Of a stretch of 62,850 bases of DNA, positions 34,113 to 42,390 are shown piece by piece. Location: contig JAWUXM010000049.1 of assembly GCA_034111325.1 (NCBI GenBank), positions 1 to 62,850 on the forward strand, in the 5' to 3' direction. The DNA comes from JAWUXM01 sp034111325. GTDB lineage: Bacteria > Pseudomonadota > Alphaproteobacteria > Rickettsiales > JABIRX01. Under the pieces are notes generated by a model, which saw only the letters and a list, made by a program, of their open reading frames with translations, had not been told where the DNA came from and searched no databases. The translations under genes were made by a program, and so were the position numbers. Positions within the stretch are counted from its first letter, which is position 1. Each line of letters begins with the position of its first letter.

Positions 34113-34115
34113 ATA

Positions 34116-34128
34116 AATTAATCTTTTT
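34116..34128 (+). repeat. AATTAATCTTTTT 13-mer, occurrence 5
   Basis: Lies 6 bases after the closing stem of the 6S RNA, where the T-run could serve as its terminator tract; it also abuts the family 3 repeat. Confidence 0.5.
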
Positions 34129-34237
34129 GCGCCCTTTTTGCTAAATAACCTTTGCTCCTTTCGCTCATGTACCCAAATGTACATGTTCGCTCACTCACAA
34201 AGAACATTTAACAAAAATCATCACAAAAATCTTTAAT
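34124..34237 (-). repeat. Family 3 structured repeat, copy b
   Basis: Read on the minus strand: GATTTTTGTGATGATTTTTG, TTCTTTGTGAGTGAGCGAA, a hairpin of CATGTAC and GTACATG (paired around ATTTGG), then GAGCAAAGGTTATTTAGC and GGGCGCAAAAAG. The block order equals that at 6233-6372 and 56711-56826. The hairpin bases differ from the other copies but stay paired. Confidence 0.6.
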
Positions 34238-34315
34238 TTACACTAAAGGGCAATCTTTCGGATTATTCTTTAAACGATTAGTTATTGAAGAAAGCACACA
34301 TAAAAAAGCAACATC

Positions 34316-34873
34316 ATGCCAAACATAGCCCAGCAAAAAGATAAGATTCGCAGCCATTACGCCACAGTGCGTAAAGAGCTCAGCAACAAAGCCGAACTAG
34401 ATAAGCTAATCGGGCAAACTCTACTCACATTAAACCTCTTCAGCCAAGGCAAAAAACTCGCTTTCTATTACCCAACACAACATGAAATCAATATCCTACC
34501 AGCTATTAAAATTCTTAGCCTACAAAACATCATTAGCCTTCCAACTATCAATAAAAAAGAAATTGCCTTCCGCAAATGGAACGATGATGAAGCACTTATT
34601 CCTAATAAGGATTTCCAAATACATGAGCCTTCACAAGATAACGAAGAAATTGCCCCAGACATCATTATTTGCCCATTGCTCGCATTTGACAGAAACGGCT
34701 ATCGCCTAGGTTATGGTGGTGGCTTTTATGACCGCGCCTTAAAGAAATTCCCTAAAGCAATCAAAATTGGCGTAGCCTATTCTTTAAGTGAAGAATCTAG
34801 CCTCCCTACCGAACCACATGACCAAAAATTATGCATGATCGTCACTGAGAAAGAAGTAATAGAAATCAAATAA
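34316..34873 (+). CDS. fau: 5-formyltetrahydrofolate cyclo-ligase
   Basis: A 185-residue enzyme turning 5-formyl-THF into 5,10-methenyl-THF with ATP. Features: the basic N-terminus KIRSHYATVRKELS, FYYPTQHEINILPAI for substrate binding, and LAFDRNGYRLGYGGGFYDRAL near the C-terminus with the glycine-rich Mg-ATP loop. Full length. Follows 6S RNA, as ygfA does in many bacteria, and precedes ymdB by 12 bases. Confidence 0.93.
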   Translation: MPNIAQQKDKIRSHYATVRKELSNKAELDKLIGQTLLTLNLFSQGKKLAFYYPTQHEINILPAIKILSLQNIISLPTINKKEIAFRKWNDDEALIPNKDFQIHEPSQDNEEIAPDIIICPLLAFDRNGYRLGYGGGFYDRALKKFPKAIKIGVAYSLSEESSLPTEPHDQKLCMIVTEKEVIEIK

Positions 34874-34885
34874 TCCTTATACATC

Positions 34886-35683
34886 ATGAAAATATTATTC
34901 TGCGGCGACATAGTCGGTAGGGCTGGCCGCAAAGCAATTACCGAATCAGTACCACAATTGCGCCAGGAACTAAAGCTAGATTTTGTTATCGCCAATAGCG
35001 ACAATTCCGCCGCTGGGTTTGGCGTAACCAAAAAAATCTGCCATCAATTAAGCGAAGCTGGCGTTGACGCAATCACCGGTGGTGACCATGTATGGGACCA
35101 GAAAGATACTATTAACTTTATTGGTGAAAGTGATGTTTTACTGCGCCCGCACAACTATCCACAGCCACTTCCAGGAAGTGGTGCCAAAGTCTTTACTGAT
35201 CAAGCTGGACGAAAAATTCTTATCATCCATTTGATGGGACAAGTTTTTATCAAACAACAACTCAACTGTCCTTTTGCCTGCGCTACGAAAATCCTTGAGG
35301 AATATCAATTAGGCAAAAATGTAGATGCTATTATTGTTGATTTCCATGCTGAAGCGACTTCCGAGAAAAACGCCATGGGGAATTTCCTCGATGGTAAAGT
35401 CTCATTCGTCGTCGGCACTCATACCCACATTCCAACTGCTGATGAACGTATATTAACCAATGGCACAGCATATTTAACCGATGCTGGCATGTGTGGTGAT
35501 TATGATTCAATCATCGGTATGGAAAAAGCCGGCCCGATGCATGTATTTCTATACAAAACCAAAGGTGAGGCTATGCGCCCTGCACAAATAAACTCTGAAC
35601 TGCGCGGCGTTTATGTAGAAATTGACGATGAAACTGGCTTGGCAGTTGATATCCAAACAATCAAACGCAAGATCAAAAATTAA
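34886..35683 (+). CDS. YmdB-family metallophosphoesterase (TIGR00282)
   Basis: A 265-residue di-iron phosphodiesterase; characterised members hydrolyse 2',3'-cyclic nucleotides. The start MKILFCGDIVGRAGRKAI is diagnostic; later GDHVWDQKD, VDFHAEATSEKNAMGNFLDG and VVGTHTHIPTADERIL carry metal ligands. The usual ANGENAAGGFG segment reads ANSDNSAAGFG, so an expected metal-ligand glutamate is an aspartate. The end overlaps the convergent cusA-like gene by 4 bases. Forms an operon with fau. Confidence 0.9.
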   Translation: MKILFCGDIVGRAGRKAITESVPQLRQELKLDFVIANSDNSAAGFGVTKKICHQLSEAGVDAITGGDHVWDQKDTINFIGESDVLLRPHNYPQPLPGSGAKVFTDQAGRKILIIHLMGQVFIKQQLNCPFACATKILEEYQLGKNVDAIIVDFHAEATSEKNAMGNFLDGKVSFVVGTHTHIPTADERILTNGTAYLTDAGMCGDYDSIIGMEKAGPMHVFLYKTKGEAMRPAQINSELRGVYVEIDDETGLAVDIQTIKRKIKN

Positions 35684-38600
35684 TTCTTTTTAAACATTTT
35701 GCGCTCTTCCCAAATATAATAAATAACCGGCACAATAATTAACGTAAGTATAGTCGTAGTAATCATCCCGCCAACCATAGGCAACGCTATACGACGCATT
35801 ACATCAGAACCCAAGCCGTCAGTTATAAAGATTGGCAACAAACCTGCAAATAAAGTACTCACAGTCATAAGCACAGGACGCACTCTCAAGGTTGCACCAC
35901 GCATAATCGCAGCTGATAATTCTTTAGAATTCTTTGGTAAATTTTCCTGCACATGAAGATCAATATAAATCAACACGATAATTGCCGTTTCTGCAGCAAC
36001 GCCTGCCAGAGCAATAAAACCTACAGCCACTGCAATGGAGAAATTATAGCCAGCAAAATAAAGTAACCACATTCCACCGATAAGAGCAAATGGCAAAGAT
36101 AGCATAACCATCAATGCTCTGTCTAAACGCCCAAAATACACTAGCAATAAAACAAGAATCGCTAAAAGTGCTGATGGAACCGCAATTTTCATGCGCGCAC
36201 TAGCTTCTAACATTTGCTCAAACTGACCCGACCATGAAATAGCATAACCAGCTGGCAATGTGACTTGCTCTGCAACAATTTTCTGCGCTTCCGCCACATA
36301 TGAACCAAGATCACGATCCGCAATATCAACAAATACCCAACCATTTAACCTAGCATTTTCCGACTTAATCATTGGTGGCCCTTCGGTAAACTCAATTGTA
36401 GCTAATTCCCCTAATGGAATATGCTGCCCTTGTGGCGTTGGAATAATAATATTGGCTATATCTTCAGGTGACTCACGAAACCGCCTTTCATAACGCAACA
36501 TAATATTATAACGCTCTCGCCCTTGTACTGATTCAGCAAGCTTCATGCCACCTAAAGCAGTTTGTATAACATTTTGAAACATCCCCAGATCAATATTTTG
36601 TCTCGCTAATTCATTGCGATCAGGTGTAATTTCTAGATATTTACCACCAATAACCCGATCAGCGAATGCCGAACGCGTACCTCTTATTTTTCCTACTACA
36701 CTCTCAACATCAAGAGCAATACGGCTAATTTCTTTTAAATCTGCTCCTGAAATTTTAATTCCGACAGGTGTACGAATTCCCGTTGAAATCATATCCATAC
36801 GAGTCTTGATTGGATATCCCCAGCTATTAATAAGCCCTGGTAATTTTACTCGCTGATCCAGTTCCTTAGTTAATTTGTTAATGGTTAAACCTTTGCGCCA
36901 CTGATCTTTTGGCTTCAGCCTTATCCAACTTTCAATCATCGAAATCGGTGCTGAATCTGTTGCACTATCAGTTCTACCAGCTTTGCCAAATACTTGTTCT
37001 ACTTCAGGAATTGTCTTTATCAGACGATTAGTTTGTGCTAGGATTTCCTTAGCTTTTGTTATTGAAACCCCCGGTAATGTCGTTGGCATATATAAAAGCT
37101 CTCCTTCATATAAGGCAGGCATAAATTCCGAACCTGTACGCATTAATGGCCAAGCCGTACTTAATAATAAGATAGCGGCAATAGTTACCATTTTCCACTT
37201 GCGCACCAAGGCATTTTTGAGAAGTGGTGTATATATTTTAATAAACCAATTATTAACTGGATTCTCATTTTCCTTGCGAATTCTACCACGAATCAACCAC
37301 AACATTAACACTGGTACAACCGTAATTGAGAGGATAGAGGCAAAACCCATCGCATAAGTTTTAGTAAAAGCTAATGGTGAAAATAAACGATATGACTGAC
37401 CAGTAAGTGCAAATACTGGCAAAAATGACACAGTGATAATTAATAGTGAAAAGAACAACCCCGGCCCAACTTCTTTAGCCGCCAATAAAATAGCAGCTCT
37501 TTTCTCCTCCCGCACTGCCGATTCTGGCATTATTGAGAGTTTACGATGTGCATTTTCCACCATGACAATTGAGGCATCAACCATCGCCCCAATAGCAATT
37601 GCAATTCCACCTAACGACATGATATTAGCCGTAATTCCCTGCATCGACATAATTACAAAAGCAGCAAGAATCCCCAACGGAAGCGTAACAATTGCTACAA
37701 AAGCCGAGCGTACATGTAGTAAAAATATTAAACAGACAAATGCCACTACGATCGCTTCTTCAAGAAGTTTATGGCTTAGATATTTTACCGCTCCCCGAAT
37801 TAGCGGCGCACGATCATAAACAGTAATAATTTTAATCCCTTCTGGCAAGCCTTGCTCAAGCTCTACTAGCTTCTTTTTGACTCCCTCAATAACATTCAAA
37901 GCATTCTCGCCCGAACGCATAACAATCACACCGCCAACAACTTCACCCTCACCATTTAACTCAACAACTCCGCGACGCAATTCAGGACCTTCAATAATAC
38001 GTGCAACATCTTCAAGTATGACCGGAACGCCATTTTTTGAATAAACTACTACTTTCTTTAGCTCCTCAATATTTGTAATATAACCTTTGGAACGAATCAT
38101 GAACTCCATCTCGCCTTGCTCCACTACCCTTCCGCCAACCTCTTTGCTAGCAAATTTAATAGCATCTACAATCCTATGCAATGGCACATTATACGCACGT
38201 AAACGATTAGGGTCGATAAGGATTTGAAACTCCTTTACAAATCCGCCAACTGAAGCAACTTCTGATACTCCCTTAACCGTAGCTAATTCAAATTTCAAAA
38301 ACCAATCCTGCAAACTACGCAAATAGGCTAAATCATATTTACCGCTTTCATCAACTATAGCATATTGATATACCCAACCCACACCTGTTGCATCTGGACC
38401 AATTTGTGGCACAGCATTGTCTGGCAAATCTCCACTGGCTTTTGATAATGCCTCAATCACTCGGCTCCTTGCCCAATATTGATCAACACCATCTTCAAAA
38501 ATTATATAAATAAATGATGTCCCAAACATTGAAAAACCACGCACATTTTTAGTACGTGGCAAGCCAAGCATAGTTGTGGATAATGGGTAAGTGACAAGAT

Positions 38601-38832
38601 CTTCAATAATTTGCGGAGACTGACCAGCAAAATCAGTACGAATAATAACTTGCGTATCAGAAAGATCAGGAATCGCATCTAAAGATGTTTTCTGAATAGA
38701 AATTATTCCTACAACCAATAACGCAACAACTGCTATACTAACCAATAAGCTATTATTAGCTGACCATTCAATAATTTTTGCCGCAATTGACTCTGTATGT
38801 TTTTTATTCCGCTTAATGTCCTGCATGACCAC
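35680..38832 (-). CDS. cusA: Heavy-metal RND efflux pump, CusA-like
   Basis: A 1050-residue pump of the heavy-metal RND branch with 12 membrane segments. It starts with KIIEWSANNSLLVSIAVVALLVVG and DAIPDLSDTQVIIRTDFAGQSP (in parts). The TM4 motif AIGAMVDASIVMVENAHRK matches the Cu/Ag type (CusA) rather than the Zn/Co type. RVRPVLMTVSTLFAGLLPI is in TM11. Third gene of a tolC-cusB-cusA operon; its start overlaps cusB by 20 bases (a second ATG at 38826 is possible). Metal choice is also supported by csoR and copA next door. Confidence 0.93.
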   Translation of the reverse strand: MVMQDIKRNKKHTESIAAKIIEWSANNSLLVSIAVVALLVVGIISIQKTSLDAIPDLSDTQVIIRTDFAGQSPQIIEDLVTYPLSTTMLGLPRTKNVRGFSMFGTSFIYIIFEDGVDQYWARSRVIEALSKASGDLPDNAVPQIGPDATGVGWVYQYAIVDESGKYDLAYLRSLQDWFLKFELATVKGVSEVASVGGFVKEFQILIDPNRLRAYNVPLHRIVDAIKFASKEVGGRVVEQGEMEFMIRSKGYITNIEELKKVVVYSKNGVPVILEDVARIIEGPELRRGVVELNGEGEVVGGVIVMRSGENALNVIEGVKKKLVELEQGLPEGIKIITVYDRAPLIRGAVKYLSHKLLEEAIVVAFVCLIFLLHVRSAFVAIVTLPLGILAAFVIMSMQGITANIMSLGGIAIAIGAMVDASIVMVENAHRKLSIMPESAVREEKRAAILLAAKEVGPGLFFSLLIITVSFLPVFALTGQSYRLFSPLAFTKTYAMGFASILSITVVPVLMLWLIRGRIRKENENPVNNWFIKIYTPLLKNALVRKWKMVTIAAILLLSTAWPLMRTGSEFMPALYEGELLYMPTTLPGVSITKAKEILAQTNRLIKTIPEVEQVFGKAGRTDSATDSAPISMIESWIRLKPKDQWRKGLTINKLTKELDQRVKLPGLINSWGYPIKTRMDMISTGIRTPVGIKISGADLKEISRIALDVESVVGKIRGTRSAFADRVIGGKYLEITPDRNELARQNIDLGMFQNVIQTALGGMKLAESVQGRERYNIMLRYERRFRESPEDIANIIIPTPQGQHIPLGELATIEFTEGPPMIKSENARLNGWVFVDIADRDLGSYVAEAQKIVAEQVTLPAGYAISWSGQFEQMLEASARMKIAVPSALLAILVLLLVYFGRLDRALMVMLSLPFALIGGMWLLYFAGYNFSIAVAVGFIALAGVAAETAIIVLIYIDLHVQENLPKNSKELSAAIMRGATLRVRPVLMTVSTLFAGLLPIFITDGLGSDVMRRIALPMVGGMITTTILTLIIVPVIYYIWEERKMFKKN

Positions 38833-40480
38833 CTCCTACAGGCTGTGCGCTCATTTCTGGCATTTTAGCATCTATTTTATCTGGCCATTCTTGCAACATT
38901 GCATGCCCATCACCATATGGGTTATTTGGTTCATTAGTTAATTGCAGCCATAACTTGCCGCTACTATGATCCATAAAAACATATAGCCCTTTTTCCTTAT
39001 AATATTGTGGCCTCCCCTCAAATAACCAAGGTTTCAAAGCCATCATCAACTCTGATAATGATGCTCGCACCTCGCTATCTGTTGTGCTCTCATTTGCCTT
39101 GCGCATCGCTTTCTCAGCATTTTCTAAAACATGTTGGAGCTTCGTACCGTAATATTTTTTGATTAAATGATCGCCTAATTGTAATGACGGCATTAACATT
39201 TTCTTATCAAACTTTACCTGCCCAACTAAGCTTTTTTGCAGATATATAGCCCCATCAACTAAATGATTGATCATCGCCATTTGATCATTATCAACTTCCA
39301 ACAATGCTAATGGTGCTTGTATTTTTTGTGTTTTACGAAACGCTTCACGCAAGGAACTCTCTGAATCGATTAAGAATTGGCTACTAACGACAATTTCTTC
39401 ACCTTCATTAATTCCGGCTAAAATTTGCGTCCTACCTTTATTACGGATACCTGTTTTTATTTTACGCGATTGAAACCTTCCTTCGCTCAAAGCAATAACC
39501 ACATAATCACCATCTGAACTACGCAATATTGCTTCGCTTGGAATAGCTAAACGTTTTACTGATATAGTTTCAAAAGTTACATCTGTATAAGACCCCGGAC
39601 GAAAAACCCCATCCGGATTTGCCAATACTAACCTTACTTTTCCTGTGCGACTCGCACTATCAATAGTTGGATAAATATAATCGATATGAGCCCTTTGAGC
39701 ATTATTGGAAATATTAGGAAACCTAACTTCTGCCACCATGTTTTTTTCTAAGAATCTCAAATCCTTTTCTGCAACATTAACATTAATCCACACACTAGAA
39801 TAATCTTGAATCTCAGCAATTTGCATACCAGGTTTTACGTATGTACCATTCTTAATATTTAAAGCACTTATGATGCCACCAACCGTCGAATAAAAAGGTA
39901 AGTTTTGTAATGGTTGCTTTGCCTTACGTATTTGCACGAGTACCTTGTCTTGTACGCCTAAGGAGTTTAAACGCTTAGCTGTTGAGCTAATCCTGCCCTG
40001 CACGCCTGCACTCAAACTGCTAATATAGTCTTGCTGCGCTGAAACCAAATCTGGACTATAAAGCGTAAAAAGCAGATCGTTCTTTTTTACCACATCACCT
40101 ATGGCCGTCACTTGTGTATTTTTTATCCATCCACCAACTCGGCTTGATATTTCTTGGCGCAGACGTATATTCTCAGCCACAACACCATAGCTCCTAACAT
40201 CAGCGCCAAACCTTGTCGCTTCAGCTCTAGCTGTCCGCACCCCAATATTTTGTATTGTCTCTGGTGCAATCGTAATAATTTTCTTATTTTCCATACTGCC
40301 ATTATCATCAATCTCTGGCTGTCCATCTTCCGCAATAGCAACTAAATCCATCCCGCAAATTGGACAACTACCCTGCTTCACTGCAATGTAATGTGGGTGC
40401 ATAGGACAAGTATATTGTTGGCTTGCCCATGCTGTATTACTAAACATCACCAACAACAAAAACAGTGCAATATTTCTCAT
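38813..40480 (-). CDS. cusB: Cation efflux adaptor, CusB-like, with heavy-metal-binding domains
   Basis: A 555-residue periplasmic adaptor. Signal peptide (about 1-19, ending NTAWA), then a heavy-metal-binding domain YTCPMHPHY...GSCPICGMDLV (about 24-47) of the type also found at the CopA N-terminus. The membrane-fusion core follows (SRVGGWIKNTQVTAIGDVVKK, YSPDLVSAQQDYI, FRPGSYTDV), and from about 395 a DUF3347-like helical domain. The C-terminus ends with a His-rich GGGHAGH. Overlaps both neighbours (4 and 20 bases), so one transcript. Confidence 0.93.
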   Translation of the reverse strand: MRNIALFLLLVMFSNTAWASQQYTCPMHPHYIAVKQGSCPICGMDLVAIAEDGQPEIDDNGSMENKKIITIAPETIQNIGVRTARAEATRFGADVRSYGVVAENIRLRQEISSRVGGWIKNTQVTAIGDVVKKNDLLFTLYSPDLVSAQQDYISSLSAGVQGRISSTAKRLNSLGVQDKVLVQIRKAKQPLQNLPFYSTVGGIISALNIKNGTYVKPGMQIAEIQDYSSVWINVNVAEKDLRFLEKNMVAEVRFPNISNNAQRAHIDYIYPTIDSASRTGKVRLVLANPDGVFRPGSYTDVTFETISVKRLAIPSEAILRSSDGDYVVIALSEGRFQSRKIKTGIRNKGRTQILAGINEGEEIVVSSQFLIDSESSLREAFRKTQKIQAPLALLEVDNDQMAMINHLVDGAIYLQKSLVGQVKFDKKMLMPSLQLGDHLIKKYYGTKLQHVLENAEKAMRKANESTTDSEVRASLSELMMALKPWLFEGRPQYYKEKGLYVFMDHSSGKLWLQLTNEPNNPYGDGHAMLQEWPDKIDAKMPEMSAQPVGGGHAGH

Positions 40481-41688
40481 TTATTACCTTCCACAATATA
40501 GCTATTAAATTCTGCAGCTAACATAGCATGTTGGCTCCGCTGCTTAGCCAAAGATGAGGCAATTTTTAACTCATCGATCTGCGCACTAAGTACAGATTCC
40601 AAATTAGAACTCCCTGCTTCATAGTTACGCTTAACTGAAGATACTATAGCTTTAATTGCCTTCATTCGCTCCTCTAAAAGATTAATGTTACTAAATGCAT
40701 AATCTCTTTGTGCAGCTAGTGTTAGCAACTTTCTCCGCCATGCACTTTTCACATCTTCATAAGAATATTCTGCTTGTAGCTTTTTAGCTTTTGCTGCACG
40801 CAATTTAGGTTTTTGATTGGATGAATACCAAAGTGGAATAGAAATAGTTGCCTGTAGTGAGGCCCAATCATCCCCCGCAAAACCATTGCCTGCTTCCCGC
40901 TGTTTATAAAGTGCTTGCACTCCATAATTTGGACCAAAAGCTGCCTTTGCTGCCCTTATATCTTGCTCAACCACGGCAATATCTTCCTTAGCAACTAACA
41001 CCGCATAAATATTCTCAACATTATCATTCCAAAGCGCCTTCCTAATATTAAAAATCTCTATAGATGGAACCTCACCCACCAACCTTATAAGCTCCTCATT
41101 AATTGCCACGCGTTCCGCTTTAAGGTTATTCAAGCTTTGTTCAACCTCCGTACGCTCAACATCAACTTCTGAGAAACGCCAATAGACTGACTTTCCTGCT
41201 TGCAATCGACCTTTGAGGTAATCCTCCAACTCAACATAATATTGCAATTGCTTCTGTGCTAAACTTTCTAACTCTATAACTTTTTTACGTTCAACCAAAG
41301 CTGTTATTAAAAAAGCTTTGAGACGCTTTAGTGAATAATCTGCAATTAACCTTTGCTTAGCTGACAATGCTTTTTGCTTCCCTGCTTTAGCAGCACGTAG
41401 GGCATAACGTGGAATCTCTTGTCTAAAACCGAAGACCTTGGCAGTAGGTAAAAACCGATCAAAAGCAGGGTTATCAACTGGCATATTATCTACTCCTAAA
41501 ATCAACATAGGATCAGGCAAACCCATCTCGCCAGCGGCCGCCTCTTGCAATGAATCTGCCTCCGCTAAGATAGCATTGATTTTTGGATGTTCTAGCAGCC
41601 TATCAACATATTCATCTATCGGGTCAGCATACGCAGAATTGGAGCTTATGATCATGATCGAAATAATGAGGAATAAATACCTAACCAT
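40477..41688 (-). CDS. TolC-family outer-membrane protein of the Cus-like system
   Basis: A 403-residue channel protein, first in the Cus-like operon. Signal peptide (about 1-21, ending SAYA), no lipobox cysteine. GLPDPMLILGVDNMP and GFRQEIPRYALRAAKAGKQ occur in the first coiled-coil half, as in CusC/CzcC relatives; the second half has ATISIPLWYSSNQKPKLRAAK. It is somewhat short for the family but both repeats are present. Transcribed divergently from csoR. Confidence 0.88.
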   Translation of the reverse strand: MVRYLFLIISIMIISSNSAYADPIDEYVDRLLEHPKINAILAEADSLQEAAAGEMGLPDPMLILGVDNMPVDNPAFDRFLPTAKVFGFRQEIPRYALRAAKAGKQKALSAKQRLIADYSLKRLKAFLITALVERKKVIELESLAQKQLQYYVELEDYLKGRLQAGKSVYWRFSEVDVERTEVEQSLNNLKAERVAINEELIRLVGEVPSIEIFNIRKALWNDNVENIYAVLVAKEDIAVVEQDIRAAKAAFGPNYGVQALYKQREAGNGFAGDDWASLQATISIPLWYSSNQKPKLRAAKAKKLQAEYSYEDVKSAWRRKLLTLAAQRDYAFSNINLLEERMKAIKAIVSSVKRNYEAGSSNLESVLSAQIDELKIASSLAKQRSQHAMLAAEFNSYIVEGNK

Positions 41689-41731
41689 AGCTTTAATACA
41701 TACAAATGTTTTATTTGACTAATCACATCTA

Positions 41732-41752
41732 TACATATAGGGGGTATATGTA
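41732..41752. promoter_or_regulatory. Candidate CsoR operator between the cus-like operon and csoR
   Basis: TACATATA (41732-41739), GGGGG, TATATGTA (41745-41752): an exact 8-base inverted repeat around a G-tract. CsoR/RcnR-family repressors bind G/C-tracts flanked by such AT-rich dyads. It is the only G-run in the divergent 91-base region and could control both directions. Confidence 0.65.
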
Positions 41753-41779
41753 AAGCTAAATAAATTACCCGTTAAATAT

Positions 41780-42076
41780 ATGATAAAAAAGAAACAATGT
41801 TGCGATAAAAAGCATCTTGATCACTCACCTGAAATGCCAAGGTTAAGGAAGATTGAAGGGCAGATAAAAGGCATTCAAAAAATGGTAACAGAACAGCGTT
41901 ATTGCGTGGATATTCTTGACCAGTTAAGTGCCGTAAAAGCAGCAATTAACTCATTACAGGCCAATGTATTAGAGTCACATTTAAATGGCTGCGTGAGAGA
42001 AGCCTTTGCCCTGAAGAAAGAAAAGGACATAAAGGAAAAAATTGATGAATTAAAAAAGATCTTCCGCAAATATTAA
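41780..42076 (+). CDS. csoR: CsoR-family copper-sensing repressor
   Basis: A 98-residue all-helical repressor. The RLRKIEGQIKGIQKMVTEQR block is diagnostic of the CsoR/RcnR family. The metal ligands are C42, H67 and C71 (RYCVDIL, ESHLNGC), the C-H-C set of Cu(I)-sensing CsoR; the extra N-terminal His of RcnR is not at the expected place. An N-terminal KKKQCCDKKHLDH stretch adds possible metal contacts. It lies between the divergent Cus-like operon and copA and probably controls both. Confidence 0.9.
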   Translation: MIKKKQCCDKKHLDHSPEMPRLRKIEGQIKGIQKMVTEQRYCVDILDQLSAVKAAINSLQANVLESHLNGCVREAFALKKEKDIKEKIDELKKIFRKY

Positions 42077-42105
42077 TTTGAACTGAGGAGAATATACAAC
42101 ATTGT

Positions 42106-42390
42106 CATAATACCAAGGTTCATCTTTAAATGTGCATTTGCAGTTATGTAAAATTAGATGAAAGAGCGAGTAGAATTGCGAAGGCAATAGCCGAAGCTAT
42201 TGACTAACAATTGTGTGAAGCTATATCGCTAATTTTACTGCTGCCCAAAGGGTTGTGGCAAAAAGATGTGCTTTTTCTCAAAAAACATTTATCAATATCT
42301 ACGGATATTAATTACATATTTTTTAACAAAAATCCCTAGCTTTTATGCCTACAACAAATAGTACATTTAAAGAAGAACCTTGGTATAATA
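42106..42390 (+). mobile_element. Family 1 palindromic element, full copy a, running into copA
   Basis: A 285 bp element with terminal inverted repeats of 30 bases (42106-42135 and 42361-42390, 26 matching). It aligns along its length with the copy at 2773-3058. It carries no transposase-size ORF. Its right end contains the copA start codon (42345) and about 15 codons of that frame, so the first residues of CopA (MPTTNSTFKEEPWYNT) are element-derived. The matching segment of the other full copy also has this ATG in an open frame. Confidence 0.85.

Noticed and set aside
36260..37819. Several long open frames on the plus strand opposite cusA
   Set aside because: They are antisense shadows of a well-supported RND pump gene.
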